This document shows positions 10,197 to 22,558 of a stretch of 64,000 bases of DNA, in pieces. The number at the start of each line of letters is the position of its first letter. The first letter of the stretch is position 1. Both the position numbers and the translations under genes were made by a program. The notes under the pieces are model-generated. The model searched no databases and was not told the DNA's origin. It saw nothing but the letters and a program-made list of their open reading frames with translations. The stretch comes from Siphlonurus alternatus (lineage: Eukaryota > Arthropoda > Insecta > Ephemeroptera > Siphlonuridae): NCBI GenBank assembly GCA_949825025.1, contig OX463780.1:47079280-47143279 (forward strand). Direction: 5' to 3'.

Positions 10197-11856
10197 ATTT
10201 TTTCAAGTCAATTGTCATTTTTGGGTCAATATAAAAAATGCAATTCTCAGTGTATTTGGTCATTACAGCAATTTTTTTTTCTTTGTATTATTGAAGTAAC
10301 TGCAGACTGTGCGTAAAAAATTGTTAAATAAATTGAATGTTAAATTTTATAACATAATAATTATCACGATTTTTTTCAAGCAATTGCCTGAATCAAGCCT
10401 AGAGTGTATATAGACCATACCAAATTACATGAGGTATATATATTATATATATGAAGTTTATTTTCTCTTTATATTAAAAAACACACACACAATGCAAATT
10501 TTAACATTACAAAAATAATTTCTTTTAGTGACAACAGTGCTCTATTTCTTATATAATGTATTTTAAATATTTAAATTTTATCAATTGTTAACAGAATAAT
10601 ATAGCAGGCAATATACATGTCATCATTCGAACAAGGTTTATAGTTTTAAGGCCAGGTTATGACGATAGTTTATCTAAAGTTTGAGTTTACTATTAAAATG
10701 TGTACATAAAAATGCAGTTAAATCCATCGTAACCCTGCTATAGTGGTGGTTTATTGTAGCATCTACACACATGTTACCTTAACTTCACTGCATTTAAAGT
10801 ATATTTAGCAGGGTTTAAAGTATAGAATAATGAACTATAGGTACTTGGAGAGTTAAAGTGCATGTTTGTTGTTATGTTTTAGTTGTTATGCATATCCCTC
10901 GAGAATGTTCGTATATTAATATATTACAATCTTTTGCAGCTGCACTACTTTATATATCCTCTAAACCGAACCATTTTATGAGGAATGTCGATGACGTTTG
11001 AATAAAGTACACTTAGAATGAGATGATAGCGGATCTAGTTTGGAATCAATAGATTACAAGCACAAAAATTACACTATTACTATCGGATTCAAAAAGATGT
11101 GTACCCCTGAATAGCATACAAGTTCCATAAGGAGAGGGGTACACCTTTTTGGTTTTGACAGTAGTAAAATTTGACTCAATGTCAGTGTTTGCTTGATGCT
11201 TAAATTGACATTTTATAATCAGGAGATTTTAACATCTAAAATGGCTTAAATAATGATTTTCAGGTGTTTCGTTGCGCATTTTCAGTGGTACGGTACAGAG
11301 CCCTGAAAATACACTGACATTCAGTCAAACCTTATGAAGAGTGTAGTGTATTGCACGTGAGAGTACATGCGCAAAAGTGTTGGAGTTTAAATTCCATCAT
11401 CGTACCTTGAATATTTCGTTAAATTTCTTACCATAAAAAGATATGGAAGTCTCTGTCTCTAACTTATTCATCTATTATTCTGTGTTTTTAATCTTAAAGA
11501 TGTCATATAATAATTTATTAAATAATAATTAAATAATAGAAAAAAAATATTAATTATTTATGTTGAACAATATAAACATATGTTTTTTTCACATGTCACG
11601 GCCATTACATTTTTATAACATTGAATTTTCTTCATTATTGAACAAATGTCAATACTAGATTATAAACAATAAAGATTTCTATTATCTAATCAAAATTCCT
11701 TATATTATATATTCGGTATAATTACTTAACATTTAGGTATGGTAGTACAAATTATATAAATTAATATTATGATTGTAAAATTTTGACAAAAGTTATCCAA
11801 TTTTTCCAGGTTTCTCACTAACCGCAGTTAGCGCCATCCCAATTCTATGAGTCACT
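10197..11856. other. AT-rich spacer
   Basis: No gene recognised. A somewhat GC-richer part at 10900-11420 has no coherent exon signals. Near 11810-11850 and again at 11985-12007 is an outer, weaker inverted pair (CCAGGTTTCTCACTAACC and GGTTAGAAATCTGG) surrounding the hairpin at 11857, so the hairpin may lie inside an older element. Confidence 0.45.
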
Positions 11857-11977
11857 AGGCCTGTTCGTAAACCCTGCTCGGTGTACACTTTCTACACCCA
11901 ATCGACCTTATATCCCATGTACATAAGGTCGATTGGGTGCAGAAAGTGTACACCGAGCAGGGTTTACGAACAGGCCT
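11857..11977. repeat. Near-perfect 55-bp hairpin
   Basis: Arm 11857-11911 and arm 11923-11977 are reverse complements with one mismatch in 55, separated by an 11-base loop. The arms begin AGGCCTGTTCGTAAACCCTG. This near-identity in a drifting A/T-rich region implies a recent origin or a selected structure. It could be a short palindromic transposon remnant or the source of a small-RNA hairpin. A diverged single arm may exist at about 4380. Confidence 0.85.
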
Positions 11978-13485
11978 TATAATAAACGTTGGTTAGAAAT
12001 CTGGATATCTTCACTTACAAATAGAGCCTATAGTTTAATTAAATTATAATTATCGAAAATTTAAAAAAATAACAAATCTCTTCTACGTCCTGACTTTATA
12101 TTAAAATACACGACTGTATCTTCTCTCCGTGTATTGACGATATAGATATAAAGTTGCTGTGATTATTTTCTCTCCAAGCCAAACTTTTTATAGACCTCGG
12201 TAGCACGTGTGTATAGTATATACACACAAAAAAGAATAAACTCTAGTGTAGTGGAAAAAGTGCCACCCCTTCTTTTTTTTGTCCACTCACTCAAAACTTC
12301 ATCTTTTTTTTTCACTCGGGCCAAAAAATATAGAAAAAAGTAGAACACTTTACTCTTTTTTTATTCACGTGTGTTTTTACTATACATCACATGAAGTGCT
12401 GGGAAGCATTAAAAAAAAAGGGAGGATGTTTTGTGTGTACAATGGTGTCAATTCGCTGTCAAGCATTGAATAAAAGTGAAATAATGATGCAATGTCGATG
12501 TGTACACTACAGAGTCTTAAAATTAACCTATATTTGAAAAAAATGTATGTTATAAGTTACAATAAATCAGGCAAAATTTTAATTGGGCCCATAAAGCCAA
12601 TGCTAGTAAAAAATAAAATAGAGTATGGGAAGTGCCTATATTGTCCATGTTAAATCCAAATTTTTGGCTGAGAGAGGGGGGCCAGCCCCTTCAATCTCCC
12701 CCCCCCCCTTTCTCTCACACACATGCACCATAGCAATAATATCTGTATTTATTTAACTTCATTTTACACGAATTTTCTGAAATTTCATATTATTTTAATT
12801 ACTGTATTAAATTAATATTAAGTATTAACATATTATTAAATATTAAATATCATTATACTAATAATTTCAATGTTGATTTATTATTTAATCAGTGACCTAT
12901 AATCATGTTGGAGTTTTATTTATTTATATATTAGTAACTGCATGATTGCATAGATAAATAACAATTATTATTATTGCATTTATATAATTACAATGCAGCT
13001 TATACATAAATACAGTTTGGCCGATTACCCTACTTGTATTATAACATGAGTGACGTGATGTGAATAAAATGGCTAGTTCAATATAAGCTAATGCTAATAT
13101 AACGATGTATCTGTCGATACATAGAACCTGGCTGGTCGATTAACTAGAGTATATATATAAACTCGGGCATGCAGAAACGCGACCTAGCTAATAGGATATA
13201 ATATTAATGTACGAGTTTGTATGCTGTGTAATACAAAGCCCTGGTGAGGTCAGTAATTTAAACCCTATTTTAGTTACCTCTTTGTAATGCAAAAAAACAT
13301 GGTGTTGATCAACGGATAGAATTAAATTTTATATGAAGGATTTTGTGTAATTAAATTTTTAACATGATAAAACCATTGGCCTAGATAGAATAATCATATA
13401 ACAGTGCATGGAATTTAATTAAAAGGTTAGAAATTACAATTATTTGGAATTTGAGGTTGAAACTCTTGATTCTTATATTATATTA
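11978..13485. other. AT-rich spacer
   Basis: No gene. A C run lies near 12699-12708, and a short GC-richer segment at 13130-13260 has no splice support. Confidence 0.5.
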
Positions 13486-13760
13486 GACAAGTTGCATGAT
13501 TTTTTTTTATTGAATATTTGGATAGAAAACCTCTAAATAAATTGTAAATTTTTTGAATCCACTAAACCCATTAAAATTGCTGCAAAACGCATAGCTATGC
13601 AAATATTTAACAATAGCGAATATAGAGAAAGGAGTTAAATGACTAAAAGACATCACATTGCAGCGTTTTACAGCACAATTAAAATAAAAAAAATGATAAT
13701 ATAACATAGCTCGAGATCCTCTTTCAAAATATTATGTAATAAACAAAAATCATGCAGCTT
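13486..13760. mobile_element. Palindromic MITE family D, copy 1 (diverged)
   Basis: The ends GACAAGTTGCATGATTTTT and AAAAATCATGCAGCTT are inverted copies. Inner arms TGCAAAACGCATAGCTATGC and GCAGCGTTTTACAGCA correspond to the TGCAAAACGCTGTGACGTCA arms of better-preserved copies. The outer end also carries an element-B-like TTTTATTGAATATTTGGATAG. Confidence 0.65.
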
Positions 13761-15430
13761 AATATTGATTTGTAATAAATAAAAGAAAATTTCACTCTAT
13801 TTTACCACATTTCGATCACGTATATCATATTATTATCATGATTGTCTATATAGTACCACGTTTGATTATATTTATCTCACAGCAGTAAATACTAACATTT
13901 ATAACTTGATATAGTGACGTTTTGTATGACGAATGGTCAGATGTATTACGATGATTGATCTACCCCGCCCTCAGCAGCACCGCAAATTACCTGTATCTAG
14001 TAGATACCTGAGGCGAACTACTAATCACGATTGCACCTAATCACGAACGTAAATCACGTCAGTGACGCTCTTTATGTGATTTATCATATGAATATCAACC
14101 TTATTGACATAATTGTAGTAACATTAATTGTAATACAAAACGATCATAATGTTTGATACAGTAATCAAAACTCATCATTGTGAGCTACCGTGTTTCTTTT
14201 ATTTTTAGTTTAATGAAATGTTGAGCATTTTTTATTGTGTTGTGTGGTAGTAAATAATATAAATTTGTTATAAAAATGCGATATATCAGAAACACAGTAT
14301 TTCTTTACAATTTTCTTGTGTCCACATATATGACAGTAGTAAGTCTTATCCAGTACTTAATAATATGATCGAGGGGAGTTGCAATATAACCTATTATATT
14401 ATATTTTTGTACTGTACCATCACAGTAAAAGTAAGCGGGATAGCTTGATGTACGCGCTACACCTAAATGTTTTTGTCTCAATCTTCATTTCTAATAGAAA
14501 TTAAGTTGCTAAGGTGCAAAAATTGCGTTGTTATAATATTATTTTGAACTATATGCCCATTTTATTTTATACTTTAATTTATATGAAATTATATTTATTA
14601 TATCGTTATGAAAAAAATGTTGGTAATAAGAAGGTTAATTCCCTATTACACTATAGAAAATATTCACTTTTTTGATGCATAACAAATAATAATGTAATAA
14701 ATTATTTACTTCATGGCTATACGAAATGTACTGTTTAATTTATTCGAGAAGTTCACATCTTGTAATAAACGTTTTCGACATAAAATAATGTATTATTTAT
14801 TTTATTTAATTAATCATCAGCAGCCAATTTATGAAAAAATACACTAATTTATTATTATCAATATTTGTAATATTGAACTGTGAACTGCAAATTGATTCAT
14901 TAGTTTCCCTCGCAGTGCTTTTTATTACAAATTGATAAATTCAATAATAAAATATCTCAAATTTAATTAATAATTATATTACACTATATATGTGACTTTT
15001 TGCTGCATTAAAAAATGTCTTCTTTTATTTCATTTCAATTCATTTTTTTTTTTTTTTACAGACTCAAGACGTTTAATTATTTTACTCTTTTGACGGACGA
15101 TGTAGAAGTGCTTTAATAAAAAACAGACAGACAAATCAAAAGTATTGTGAAGTAGACTGAGAAGTGTCATCACATCATAATTATTGCTGCAATGTTTGCC
15201 ATTAATTAGTGGAGAAGAAAACACATTAACATTAAATAAATTTGTTGTTTAAGGAATATTACTTTGACTTGTACAATTTTAACAATATTATAATAATATA
15301 TATAGAATTGTAGATTGATTTCTGAAAGAAAATATTAGAATTTGGATTAAAAAAAAAATTGCGGGCAGCAACTAAATGCTGTACACTGTGTAACCAGCAA
15401 GATTAAACTGCATAATATAATAAACAAACG
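13761..15430. other. AT-rich spacer
   Basis: No gene. A short GC-richer segment at 13950-14080 has CCCTCAG and GTATCTAG signals but no convincing open frame. Confidence 0.45.
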
Positions 15431-15640
15431 AAGAACTTGCATGATTTAAAAAAAAAATCAAGCCATATACCACCTTTAAAATCGTGCTGCAAGACGCTCT
15501 GACGTCACAGTCATCTAAATATTGAACTCTGAAGTATGGGAAAACCATTAAATGACCATGACGTCACAACGTTTTGCAGCATGATTGTAAGAAAAAATTC
15601 TAAGAAATTGATTGAGGTCCTCTATTTAAATATACAATTA
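15431..15640. mobile_element. Palindromic MITE family D, copy 2
   Basis: Starts AGAACTTGCATGATT. Inner arms are ATCGTGCTGCAAGACGCTCT with TGACGTCA at 15500-15507, and TGACGTCA at 15559-15566 followed by CAACGTTTTGCAGCATGAT. It ends GAGGTCCTCTATTTAAATA, an end seen also in copies 3 and 5. Confidence 0.75.
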
Positions 15641-16330
15641 CTTTTTTATTTCTTGATATTATAATATGCATCTGTTGATATTATGTTGAATTTTACTATT
15701 CCTTATACCTACTTTTACAAAATATTATATTGAAACTATTATAAGCGGCCTTTCTCTGCACTATAGAGGTTATATAAGGTAGTATATAGCAAAGTGACTT
15801 ATACATACATTTAGATATATATTGCCACTGAATATAATACGTGATGGTTTTGTGGCATAAAGATGCTAATATTTGAACAACCTCTTGTGCTTGGCGTCAA
15901 ACTTACAATGTGCTTAAGATTTTGCTGCTGCTACTACTATAGTAAAGTGTACAGAAGCCTCAAGCGAAATACGCTTGCCTTATAATACTGTATGTGCATA
16001 TATATTTATATGTTGCTTGAATGAATTCGGCGAGAATTAAAACGCTTCTAACCCGCTTAACCTCTTAGCCTATGTTAAGGGGTTACTGCAGCCTCATGCT
16101 CAAGGTTTTCAAAGAGGCTTTTGTCGTGTACTTTAGCACAGTATATGCCTTGAGGCTTATGGTATAAATATATATCACAAAGAAGACAATTTATCTGGAG
16201 GTAGTACGATATAGGATATGTATATTATACTGGTATAATATAACATAATTATTGCGTTGAATGCAATGTTCAGATTAATACTTGTAATTTTACATGTAAT
16301 TTTTTAACAAATGGAAACGTACATAGGTTG
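15641..16330. other. Spacer without a recognised gene
   Basis: Moderately GC-richer in 15890-16180 but without a supported exon. Confidence 0.4.
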
Positions 16331-17065
16331 AAATTTTTTTATTGCAGAAATGAATAGAGGGTACCAAATTATGGTACTATGAATTTTTTTAGATTTTTTT
16401 GAGACCCAGAACTATTTTTAAATAATTATTAAAATTGCGGCCACGCCCCCTGGAGGATTCAATAGGCGTCTAGGCTCTATAATTTTTATTAAGGATTCAG
16501 GGGTGCCAACTTAACTTACAGAACTTTCAATAATTATTTAAAAATAGTTCCGAGCTTCAAAAAAATCTGAAAAAATTCAGAGTATAAGGGCATTGGGTGT
16601 AGCACCGGTAGTTGGCAACACTGACGTATCTTCACCATGTTAATTTTTTATCCTTGCTCCTTGGAGTAATTTTTATGCTAGAACTAACAAGCTGTTTGTA
16701 AGCTGATTGCTGTAGTATCAAGATAATTAGTAGCCCAAGTGCACAATTTGGCTAAATAAAGCCTGATTTAAAGAAAAGTATTTTTTTTTTTATATTTTAG
16801 AAAAATGCATGTAAATTAAAAAAAATTACTACAAAATACTTTTCTTTAAATCAGGCTTTATTTAGCCAAATTGTGCACTTGGGCTACTAATTATCTTGAT
16901 ACTACAGCAATCAGCTTAGCTCTAGTATAAAAATTACTCTGAGGAGCAAGGATAAAAAATTAACATGGTGAAGATACGTCAGTGTTGCCAACTACCGGCG
17001 CTACACCCAATGCCCTTAATATCATAATTTGGTACTCTCTATTAATTTCTGCAATAAAAATTTTT
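16331..17065. mobile_element. MITE family B copy interrupted by a family C element
   Basis: The left arm AAATTTTTTTATTGCAGAAA to about 16584 and the right remnant CATAATTTGGTACTCTC to 17065 belong to one family B palindrome very like the copy at 58692. The right arm is split by the 434-base family C element, so this B copy was present first. Confidence 0.85.
16585..17018. mobile_element. Palindromic MITE family C, copy 1 (nested in B)
   Basis: Ends TAAGGGCATTGGGTGTAGCA and the reverse complement. The arms run through TAGTTGGCAACACTGACGTA, AAGCTGATTGCTGTAGTATC and GCCCAAGTGCACAATTTGGC, and meet at an A/T-rich centre near 16800. Very similar to the copy at 40980. The left flank GAGTA and right flank TATCATAATTT compare with GAGTAGCATAATTT in the intact B copy at 58692, consistent with a short T/A-rich target duplication of uncertain length. 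Confidence 0.85.
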
Positions 17066-17183
17066 CATGCACGTTGTCTATTTTGAATCTTTTGTGTATA
17101 ATTATATTTTATATTGTTTTTATCTTTTTGGGTATAATTATATTGAAGTGTATTCATAAATTCCCAGTTGTTTTATCAATTTA

Positions 17184-17345
17184 TAGACAAATTAATTTGA
17201 TATTCCCACAGGAAGTACCCGGAAGTGATAGATTTACGTTCTTCCTATTCGTGTTAAAAGTGTAAAATTTTGCGGAGAAGTTTGTAATAAAAGTAATGAC
17301 TTTTCTTTGCAAAAATTTTAAAACTCGGACATGAACAGTAGGATA
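17184..17345. repeat. Possible relative of palindromic element H (34795)
   Basis: GACAAATTAATTTGATATTC, then CCACAGGAAGTACCCGGAAGTG, matches the start of the 34795 element (CAAATTAATTAGGAATTCCC, then an ACCGGAAGTACC-type block). The mirrored right end is not clear, so this is a partial or old copy. Confidence 0.4.
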
Positions 17346-18178
17346 ATACAAAAAGAAATAAATTTGCTCGTGCATTTCTATATAATATATTAGTGGAAAC
17401 TTTTTAGGGTTATATTCAAAATACGGTAGCTATTCTTACCTTTTAGATAAACGTTTTTTCTTCAACGACTTAAAAGCAACGTGAAGACTTGTATAATAAC
17501 TGAGACGCAAACATTTTTTCTCGTTGTGAAAGTGCAATATTTATTACCAACATGACGAACCGTTGGTGAGAATTTTACTTTGAAGTTCTAAATTGAACAT
17601 CAATATTTTTGTTAAAGAAATAACAAAGCAATAAATTTGGATGTAACTTTATATTTACCATATGACATTACACATGTAAGACTTTGAAATAATTATCATG
17701 CTAATTATTATACTGTATATCGTACTTATAAATGATGTAAGGAGGAAACTTTACCGACATCATAAATGCTATTATGTTTTATTATTTTGATACTCTGTTC
17801 ATGATAAAGTAAGGTAACAAAAATTAATTAAGTTGTTGTTAATATTGATTAAATATATTCGAATAAATTTGATGAATGAATCCATGGCTTTGATTTATTA
17901 TTTTAATTTTATGTATAGTTCAATAAAATAAATGCAACAAGAAGAAAACAGCAAGTTTTTTCGTTTATATCTATTCCTGTTTGTATAATTGCCATACTTA
18001 AAGGTACAGTGTTATCAGAAATACACAGACAACTCATGGACTATATACTGGTATAAAGTCATTGCAGACAACTAAATGTTATTGTTATGTTTCATCCAAG
18101 TTCGGAAATTGCCTCTCAAGTTTTATGAACCTTCACCATAATATGACGGAAAATGAGTTTTCTTCTTCTTGTTTCAAA
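17346..18178. other. AT-rich spacer
   Basis: No coding signal or repeat family recognised. Confidence 0.45.
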
Positions 18179-18260
18179 ATGTCACAAATTTCATGCATTT
18201 ATGCATTTAAATAAATGCATTTAAATTTAAATGTAATTTAATGTCACAAATTTCATGCAT
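18179..18260. repeat. 21-bp direct repeat around an ATGCATTTAA-rich core
   Basis: AATGTCACAAATTTCATGCAT occurs at 18179-18199 and again at 18240-18260. Between them is a palindromic ATGCATTTAA-rich core. It looks like a local tandem duplication. Confidence 0.8.
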
Positions 18261-19158
18261 GATTCCTCAGACTTAGTAGCGTAATGTAGTGCAATGCACT
18301 TAATTTTTATAAAAAATTGTATCCAGTTTAAAATAGTGTAAAAAAATTAGTTGATTTTAGTTTCAAATTTTTATAATATTACTAAAACTCTCTACAAATT
18401 TGGTTGTTACACTTTCTAAACTTTAATCTATGATAAATGATATGCTTTGGAAATAACCCCTATATTAATTATATTTTGATGTCATTCAACGCATTCGCTT
18501 TCACATTAATAAAAAAATTACAATTCTTCCTTTAAAAAACGTCACGAATAACAATATACTGCAGGTTTATTTGATGTATTGAATGAATCATAAGATTTCT
18601 GATGAATGATCATGCAGCATAAAAAACTTACTTCTTATTTAGGTGTTTCTTCCGTGTAAAGTATTTTACACTTGTTTTTTTATCAGTTCCTGATTTTTGT
18701 GTTGAAAGAGTTGCATACATTCAGGGGCTTATCAATCAAACTTCTGTTTATGAAATTGATTTTTACCATGCGCTAAGCATAACATTTTCATACGCATCAT
18801 GCATCTTAATGTTTTTGTTTTGTATTAATTGTATATGCAAGTTAGTAAAATTTAATTAAACAAAATACACTAACATAAATATAATGATAAAACAGTTAAA
18901 TTAATTGTAATATCCTTCCTTCTTTCTTAAAAGTAACGTAATATAATTATTTACGTAAAATACATTGAGTTAAAAAAGAAAATGTTTAAAATAATCAAAA
19001 ATATAGAAATATTGCCCAAAAAATACAGAAAATGATCATATAATATTCTGTAACCTAAAAAACTTGAAAAAATGAAGTGAAATGAAAGTTGAATATGATA
19101 CTGCATATATTTACAAGGTCTATTTAAAAAGAAATTAGGAAATTAGTACAGATTTAAG
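18261..19158. other. AT-rich spacer
   Basis: No gene or repeat recognised. Confidence 0.45.
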
Positions 19159-19488
19159 CAATGAGATATTAGAATTTGAAAATTTTAGTGGCTTAATCGA
19201 AAGAAGGGGTAAAAATATGGTACTGTGAATTTTTTCAGAATTTTCTGAGACCGGGAACTATTTTTAAAAAATTATTGAAAGTCTATTTTATGACGTCACG
19301 GGTGGCACTCCTTAAGAAAAAAGATAAGGCAGTGCCGCCCGTGACGTCATCAAAATAGATTTTCAATAATTTTTTAAAAATAGTTCCCGGTCTCAGAAAA
19401 ATCTGAAAAAAATTCACAGTACCATATTTTTACCCCTTCTTTCGATTAAGCCACTAAAATATTTACTTTCTAATATTATATCTCATTG
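19159..19488. mobile_element. Palindromic MITE family B, copy 3
   Basis: Arms from CAATGAGATATT through GTGGCTTAATCGAAAGAAGG, the family core CGGGAACTATTTTTAAAAAA and TGACGTCA (19291-19298, mirrored at 19342-19349). The outer end GGCTTAATC..AAAGA differs from the ATTGCAGAAATG ends of other B copies but matches the outer end of the palindrome at 30962. Confidence 0.85.
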
Positions 19489-20458
19489 TTTTATAATAAA
19501 AATTTATTTTAAATTCCAATACTTACTAGAGTACTATAAATCAGGTAGTAAAAAAATTCTAAACTAAATCTATAATAACTTATTTGTAAAATATTTCCTA
19601 TATATGACAATATTTAGTTTTTGAGAACTTTCCGTACAAAGATATAAAGGTAAATCACCAGCCAGTAAGTAAATATTGTTTCATTCAATCACGCGGGGAT
19701 ATATACTCTCATGTTTACGTAGAAAATAGACAAACATTTGATCCAACATGATTTGCGTCATCAGAAGATAGCAAGAAGTAACTTCACTTGAAAATAATAT
19801 ACTTTTGATGATTTAGACCACTTATTTTGATACATCAACGATTATACAAAAAATCAATGTTATTTTATTACTAAAAATTGATGTCACAATAATCTCCTTG
19901 ATGTGCAGATAAAATCACTTATCTATTTTGGTAATTTGGTAACCTTATTGGTATGTTATATATAATAGTATAAATATGTATATACAGAGTGAGTCATAAT
20001 TCGTGTTTCATTTTTATCCTGTAATTTGGAATTGCAAAAGTGCTTGTAGAAACTTCAAATTTCGTACAGTGGTATAGCTGAGAATTGTGTGTTTTGTGTT
20101 CTGGTGATAAAAAAATTTTCCCACCCTTATTTCATCCCTTCTGGGGGGTGGGTTCCTGTTCTTTACAAAAACCTTAAAAAGAGATTAAAATTTTTTCGAA
20201 TTTCATTCTGAAAATTTGAAACTAGGGGTTTTCGAGTATAAGAAAAACAGTGGTGACATTAATTTTTTTTGTATGTAATATACCATACTGTTAATTATAC
20301 AGTGTATAAAAAGTGCAATAATTACATCAAAATGCTGTTTTCTTGATGTATAACTCCATTTTTTTTTAATAAACTTTTCTTTTAAATATAAAAAATTATA
20401 ATGTAAACTAAATAATTTATTAATTTCAATAAAAAATAAGGCCAGCTATAAAAAGTAG
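19489..20458. other. AT-rich spacer
   Basis: No gene. A slightly GC-richer patch is near 20120-20160. Confidence 0.45.
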
Positions 20459-20757
20459 ACAGTAATCCCTCGCTTATATACGGTACTACACTCCCAACTT
20501 ATGAAGGAACGCTGACATACATAGATGTCATATTTGGTCCATCTGAATATAGGCGGGGTGCTGAGATCGTGCCAGCTCCATGTTAATTCCGAGCGGGGGC
20601 AGTGACACGATGCCGGCGACTTCGGCTTGGGTCGCCGCCAAGCGAGTGTGTTTGTCGCTCGCGTGGTCTAATCAAGCATGCAACCTATCCCCCTGCAGTC
20701 ATATATCATTATTATGTATCACACAAAGTACTTTAAATCGTAGAGGGATTGCATTAT
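20459..20757. mobile_element. Possible short pogo/Tigger-like element
   Basis: The left end CAGTAATCCCTCGCTTATAT and the right end, read inverted, TGCAATCCCTCTACGATTTA share AATCCCTC. Ends of the CAGT..TCCCTCG..TTATA type are typical of pogo/Tigger transposons. The interior is GC-rich (20550-20700) and non-coding. The 72-codon plus frame starting at 20580 has no support. Confidence 0.4.
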
Positions 20758-21045
20758 ACTTGTTTTTTTTTTTTGGCTGTGGCATTAACCGTGGTTAGTA
20801 AAAAACTTGAATAAAAATCTTCCTTCGTAAATTGACTCATGTTTTATCAATTTATCGGAACTTTGAAAATGAAAACAGAAGTAAAATGTTATAATTTAAA
20901 TTATGTGTTATATGATTTTTCCTATCAGTTTTTTTTAAACTATTAACACATATTTATTCAACTAACAAAAACTTCGTATAAATAACGTTACAAATATATG
21001 CACTTCATCATAATGTATCATCGACTTGCTTGAATATTAAACTAA
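20758..21045. other. AT-rich spacer
   Basis: No gene recognised. Confidence 0.4.
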
Positions 21046-21282
21046 GGCGTGTCAAGTGACGAAACTAAAAACTTGGAGGTGAATTACCTTCCTGTTCCAC
21101 TTACTCGGAAGTTCCTCCTGCCTTCACTTGTGGTTGCCGCTTATTTCCCTTTTTTTTCTGACTCCCTCCATCGTTCTTCCCCGCTCATCACATTTGACCG
21201 CGAGCTTGCTGCAATGGTGGCTCGCAAACGAGATTATGGTTTCAACAGAATGATGTCGATCGAGCAAGACACAATATTATAG
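21046..21282 (+). other. GC-richer open segment, coding status uncertain
   Basis: One plus frame is open for about 77 codons to TAG at 21280, in a patch of higher GC. The frame has no ATG until residue ~56 (MVARKRDYGFNRM) and no acceptor directly before it. It may be an exon, a promoter-region patch or chance. Confidence 0.2.
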
Positions 21283-21827
21283 CCTTATCAGTTTCGGGAA
21301 ATAACAATCAAGTAATCTCTGATGCAAACAATACAGTTCTTGGAAAAAGACCGAATTTCCTTTTAGTTATTGCTTCATTAATTAAATTAATTAATTATAA
21401 TTATATAGTAAAAAATAACCAAGTAAAATATTATAATTATACATTTTTCTTCCTTTAATATATACATGGTCTCGCACGTCTATTTATTTTATTCTTTCCT
21501 CATTATGTGGGTTAATTGGTAAACATCTTTTACTCATGTTTGATGTAGTTTTGTTTATTTAATTATTTGGTTTGAATATAAAAATTGTAATTAAAATACA
21601 TTACTATAGATTGTCATAAGTTTCTATTAAAAATCGGTGAGCGCAAATCCAATGTATGGGGCTGCAGCTTAATTCGATTGATAAAGAAATTCTTTTTTTT
21701 TTTTTCTTTACTGCATAAGCCCTGGTGTTGTAGCTTGTATTCAAATTATTCCTGTGTATTTGACTTGAACTTCCCGGTTATTCGTCAATATATGAATATA
21801 ATCATTTTTTTGGGTCCCTTTGTATTC
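21283..21827. other. AT-rich spacer with a poly(T) run
   Basis: No gene. The T run lies near 21691-21704. Confidence 0.4.
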
Positions 21828-21915
21828 CATATGTCCCAGCATTGTGACTGAGGGAACCATGGAAACCTCAGTCAAAATGGTCGGCAATTGGTGTATGATG
21901 CCATCAATCATTTCC
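21828..21915 (-). mobile_element. SINE-derived module, minus orientation
   Basis: On the minus strand it reads GCCGACCATTTTGACTGAGG, TTTCCATGGTTCCCTCAGTC and then AATGCTGGGAC. It is the best-preserved match to the modules at 7826 and 25807. A run of about 16 T at 21928-21944 follows on the plus strand. Confidence 0.6.
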
Positions 21916-22558
21916 TGGATGCACGTTTTTTTTTTTTTTTTTAATTAAGGGATCGAAGATTTTCGATTGCTGAAATCGAACAGCCGTCACATTCACATTC
22001 AACAGCATTATGAAATTATATTTGTTACATATTTTTTATATGATTTCCCTATTGAAACTATATAATTACATGCCAATTGGTGCCAATTGTCATCAGTTCG
22101 AAAGAAAAAAAGTAAAAAGAAAATTGCAACATAATTTTAACATTAAATGTTAAGATTTATTCATATCATAATTGTATCCTTATAAATTCTTAGAAATTTT
22201 ATTTAATTAAAAGAAAGCAATGATACAAAAGAATACAGAATAAATTACATAATAGAAAACAAAAGGCTATTTTTTTTTTTGGCAGTTGTTAATCTATTTG
22301 TATATTTTGAGGTTTGTACAACGGAGCAATGATATCGGAAGGAAAAAAAAAATCATCTTCTAATATTCTTCCTGCTCAATTGGAAACTCCCGTCTTTTTC
22401 CCCTCCTACTTCCTACTTCCTATAACATCTCCTCATCTCATAGGAAGTCACCGGGGAACAACCATCGCTAGATATCACTTGGCACATGCCGAATATAATC
22501 ACGATTCGAGGTGGGGGAGACTCATTGCAAGCTTCTCGCTCCGTGCATCAACATCGCA
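21916..22558. other. Upstream region of the 22559 gene
   Basis: A T tract ending GGCAG at 22281-22285 is a plausible splice acceptor that would make 22286-22558 the 5' leader of the exon carrying the 22559 frame. GC content rises from about 22380. No TATA box is evident. Confidence 0.35.

Noticed and set aside
22511..22558. 16-codon N-terminal extension of the 22559 protein
   Set aside because: The extension begins at GTG, which is not a normal animal start; the first ATG with good context is at 22559.
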